Source: an uncultured Prevotella sp. (GTDB lineage Bacteria; Bacteroidota; Bacteroidia; Bacteroidales; Bacteroidaceae). From it: 64,000 bases of DNA. The stretch lies in NCBI GenBank assembly GCA_905234845.1, contig CAJOIW010000005.1:1-64000 (forward strand). Direction: 5' to 3'. A program made the position numbers and the translations under genes. The first letter of the stretch is position 1. Each line of letters begins with the position of its first letter. The notes under the pieces are model-generated. The model did no database searches, was not told where the DNA came from, and saw only the letters and a program-made list of their open reading frames with translations. This document shows positions 62,156 to 64,000 of this stretch, in pieces.

Positions 62156-63277
62156 ATGATGATTAAAAAATATTTTTATTTGGTAATGGTGGCATTAGTT
62201 GCCACCTTACCATTCTCGCTCGCCTCATGCGTTAGCGATGATGACGATCACGATGGTGGAATTAATTCAGACATCGTAGGAACATGGAAAGACTTTTCGC
62301 TGTCGGGTTGGGGCGTAGATGACGAAGAAGGTGAGGGATACGTTCAATTCAAAAAGGATGGTACTTATGTAGAAGCTTCCTATTATGAAGACGATGATGG
62401 TTATACTGTGAGCACAGGAACGTGGTATCAGAAGGGTGATTACATCTATATGACAACATCGGTAGATTTAGGTATTTTAGATGATGATGACACGGATGAT
62501 GACATGACATTTCCTTTTCGTATTGTGAGCATAGATGGTAAAACCATGTCCTTGGAATTCCTTGGCTTTATTGTAACGACTGTCAAAGTTGCTGATGCTG
62601 AAATGCAAGAGTTTATGAAAAAACATGAGGGCGATCGAGCTACAGATGAGATAAACCAGTATTCCTTTAAGTTCAATGGAAAGCCTTATTATTATGGATG
62701 TGACTGGTATTTGTATGGTATGAAAGATTTAAAAAAGACTACCATAGATAATTATTTTAGCATGTTTGAGGATGATGTATATGATGGCTATTTTAATGGT
62801 GTTAAGCTCAGTATTAATGCCCAAAATGTTCCATTGGAATTAGATTCGTACGGAATGAATGACCAGGCTGTAGACAAAACGCTTGACGGTGATTTTAAGT
62901 TAAAATGGTTTGACCCTAAAACTGCCAAGAAAGGTGATGTCTTGGAATTCTACCAGTCAGTGAAGTCTATGCGAACCGATAGTAATGACCCTAAGTATCT
63001 TTATGATTTCAATAACTATATTTATTATCGTGAATATTCTGGGATAAATCTAACAACCCATGGCTATGCTGATGGCCAAAAAACATACACTTGGAGAGAT
63101 AAAGCTAAAGGGAAAGTTATTTTCGACTCTTACAAGGAAGAAAGAACCGGCGAGAAACGACTTATTTTGATATTTGAAAATGTTACGATGGAAGTATATC
63201 AAGGAAGCGACAATTCAGATTGTAAAGACAAATCACAACAGGCTGTGATTAATGGAAAAATCACTTTCGAAGGTTGA
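62156..63277 (+). CDS. Lipoprotein with lipocalin-like N-terminal domain
   Basis: A 373-residue lipoprotein; lipobox LASC with Cys 25, followed by VSDDDDHDGG, the acidic signal used for surface export in Bacteroidetes. Residues about 35-135 look lipocalin-like (IVGTWKDFSLSGWG ... YVQFKKDGTYVEA ... VSTGTWYQKGDYIYM). The remainder is beta-rich and unrecognised. It forms an operon with the acidic-loop barrel just upstream, suggesting the two act together at the outer membrane. Confidence 0.75.
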   Translation: MMIKKYFYLVMVALVATLPFSLASCVSDDDDHDGGINSDIVGTWKDFSLSGWGVDDEEGEGYVQFKKDGTYVEASYYEDDDGYTVSTGTWYQKGDYIYMTTSVDLGILDDDDTDDDMTFPFRIVSIDGKTMSLEFLGFIVTTVKVADAEMQEFMKKHEGDRATDEINQYSFKFNGKPYYYGCDWYLYGMKDLKKTTIDNYFSMFEDDVYDGYFNGVKLSINAQNVPLELDSYGMNDQAVDKTLDGDFKLKWFDPKTAKKGDVLEFYQSVKSMRTDSNDPKYLYDFNNYIYYREYSGINLTTHGYADGQKTYTWRDKAKGKVIFDSYKEERTGEKRLILIFENVTMEVYQGSDNSDCKDKSQQAVINGKITFEG

Positions 63278-63506
63278 ATAATATAATTTGAGAAAGTGTT
63301 TATGAGGGTTGTGATATATCACAACCCTCATTTCTTGTAAAATATATACTGCCTATAAATATTGTATCGCATAAATCGAGAATATTGTATGAAATGTGAG
63401 TTATCTATTTCAGATTATAGGTGTCCGCTAAAATTTAAACATGTTAGCCTGGATGTCCTATAGACAAAGGAATTATCTCTGACTCAGAAAAACGAGGCTT
63501 GCAAAC

Positions 63507-63694
63507 ATCGGCCTGCAAGGCCAATACGCTCACAGCCCAGGGCAACGCCCTGGGTTCGGACAATAAAGAAACTACGCCCTGAAAGGGCAAAAGCGTTGAG
63601 AGTAAATGCTTTTGCCCTTACTGGGCGCAATTTGTGTACCACACTCACCCAGGGCGTTGCCCAGGGCTATGGGTTGTTGGCCTTGCAGGCCGAT
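63507..63694. repeat. Long cruciform repeat overlapping the end of the flavin reductase gene
   Basis: ATCGGCCTGCAAGGCCAA (63507-63524) pairs perfectly with 63677-63694. Inside, the GCCCAGGGCAACGCCCTGGG and GCCCTGAAAGGGCAAAAGCG blocks have near-complementary partners. The region 63278-63506 has no gene except for a TGAGGGTTGTGA/TCACAACCCTCA hairpin (about 63302-63332) after the lipoprotein. Confidence 0.85.
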
Positions 63695-64000
63695 TTTTTA
63701 CCGGACAGCAATAATTTCAGATATTCGTCATCCCTGACCAACACTTTCTCTATTTTCCCCACGTACATGGTGTGGTAGTCGCGCTGGGGGTAGTTCGCGT
63801 CGATGGTGTCTGGATAGAGGAACCCGCTCTCCTGCAGCTCCGACTGGTAAAGTTTCTTGCAAATCAGCACCAGCTTGGCCTCTGCGAAATAGACAGAGCC
63901 GTCGGCATAGACGGGCGTGAGTCCGGTCTTGGCAATCTTATCCTCGTCGCGACCCGACACGCTACCCAGATAGGCCATCTGTTTCTTGAACGAGGCATCC
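63667..64000 (-). CDS. Flavin reductase-like domain protein, C-terminal part
   Basis: Partial: the reading frame continues past the right edge (the visible part begins DASFKKQMAYLGSVSGRDED). SGRDEDKIAKTGLTPVYADG and LVLICKKLYQSEL, then YHTMYVGKIEKVLV, match the flavoredoxin/flavin reductase family, which bind FMN and transfer electrons. The last residues, SACKANNP and the stop, are encoded by an arm of the cruciform repeat at 63507-63694, so the native C-terminus may have been replaced. Confidence 0.8.
   Translation of the reverse strand, partial: DASFKKQMAYLGSVSGRDEDKIAKTGLTPVYADGSVYFAEAKLVLICKKLYQSELQESGFLYPDTIDANYPQRDYHTMYVGKIEKVLVRDDEYLKLLLSGKKSACKANNP

Overview
The window looks like a chromosomal segment of a gut-type Bacteroidales, most likely a Prevotella relative. 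The evidence is the near-universal Bacteroidetes promoter pattern (TTTG, 19-20 bases, then TAnnTTTG), the lack of Shine-Dalgarno sites, the Bacteroidetes-type arginine cluster with a succinylornithine-type carbamoyltransferase, NigD-like and GLUG surface proteins, and pectin-type glycosidases. The genus is inferred from content, not from a database match.

Layout. 1-120: probable leader of an rRNA operon running off the left edge. 414-8141: Bax-inhibitor-like protein, a secreted serpin, then argR, an acylglutamate-synthase-like GNAT, argG, a PspC peptide, argC and argD. 8424-10903: pta-ackA with a small lipoprotein. 10934-14661: DUF4886 hydrolase, rpmH, efp, glycosyltransferase, radC. 14839-17550: large GLUG surface protein. 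18246-29708: envelope and housekeeping genes (acyltransferase, SufT-like protein, a four-helix-bundle gene inside inverted repeats, lpxH, outer membrane protein, SGNH hydrolase, PASTA protein, rluD, ddl, PlsC-like acyltransferase, murF, DUF4419). 29805-36304, minus strand: argF', acyl-CoA synthetase with its HTH-cupin regulator, proA, proB, proC. About 36880-39300: an AT-rich accessory island with unrecognised genes. 39413-42822: secreted protein and divergent kbl/tdh for threonine breakdown. 42965-53806: GH78, NigD-like protein, sodium symporter, HhH protein, GH28 and GH43, fitting pectin or rhamnogalacturonan use. 54081-54431: tRNA-Phe and tRNA-Pro. 55107-61430: a 6.3-kb integrative element. 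61600-64000: beta-barrel, lipoprotein and a partial flavin reductase.

The strongest unusual signal is that the 6.3-kb element (tyrosine recombinase, HTH/excisionase-like protein, RecA-fold ATPase, an iteron-rich presumptive origin and five unknown genes) splits a rod-shaped structured RNA gene. Joining the flanks at a 9-bp direct repeat (TTGGCGATA) rebuilds a hairpin RNA of about 189 nt with a central bubble, resembling 6S RNA.

A second theme is an abundance of small dispersed repeats: promoter-carrying repeats, a palindromic element of about 105 bp in three or more copies, long cruciform repeats (one supplies the C-terminus and stop codon of a gene), tandem arrays, and GC-rich palindromes that appear to have inserted in frame inside a GH43 gene (twice, in opposite orientations) and a PlsC-like gene.
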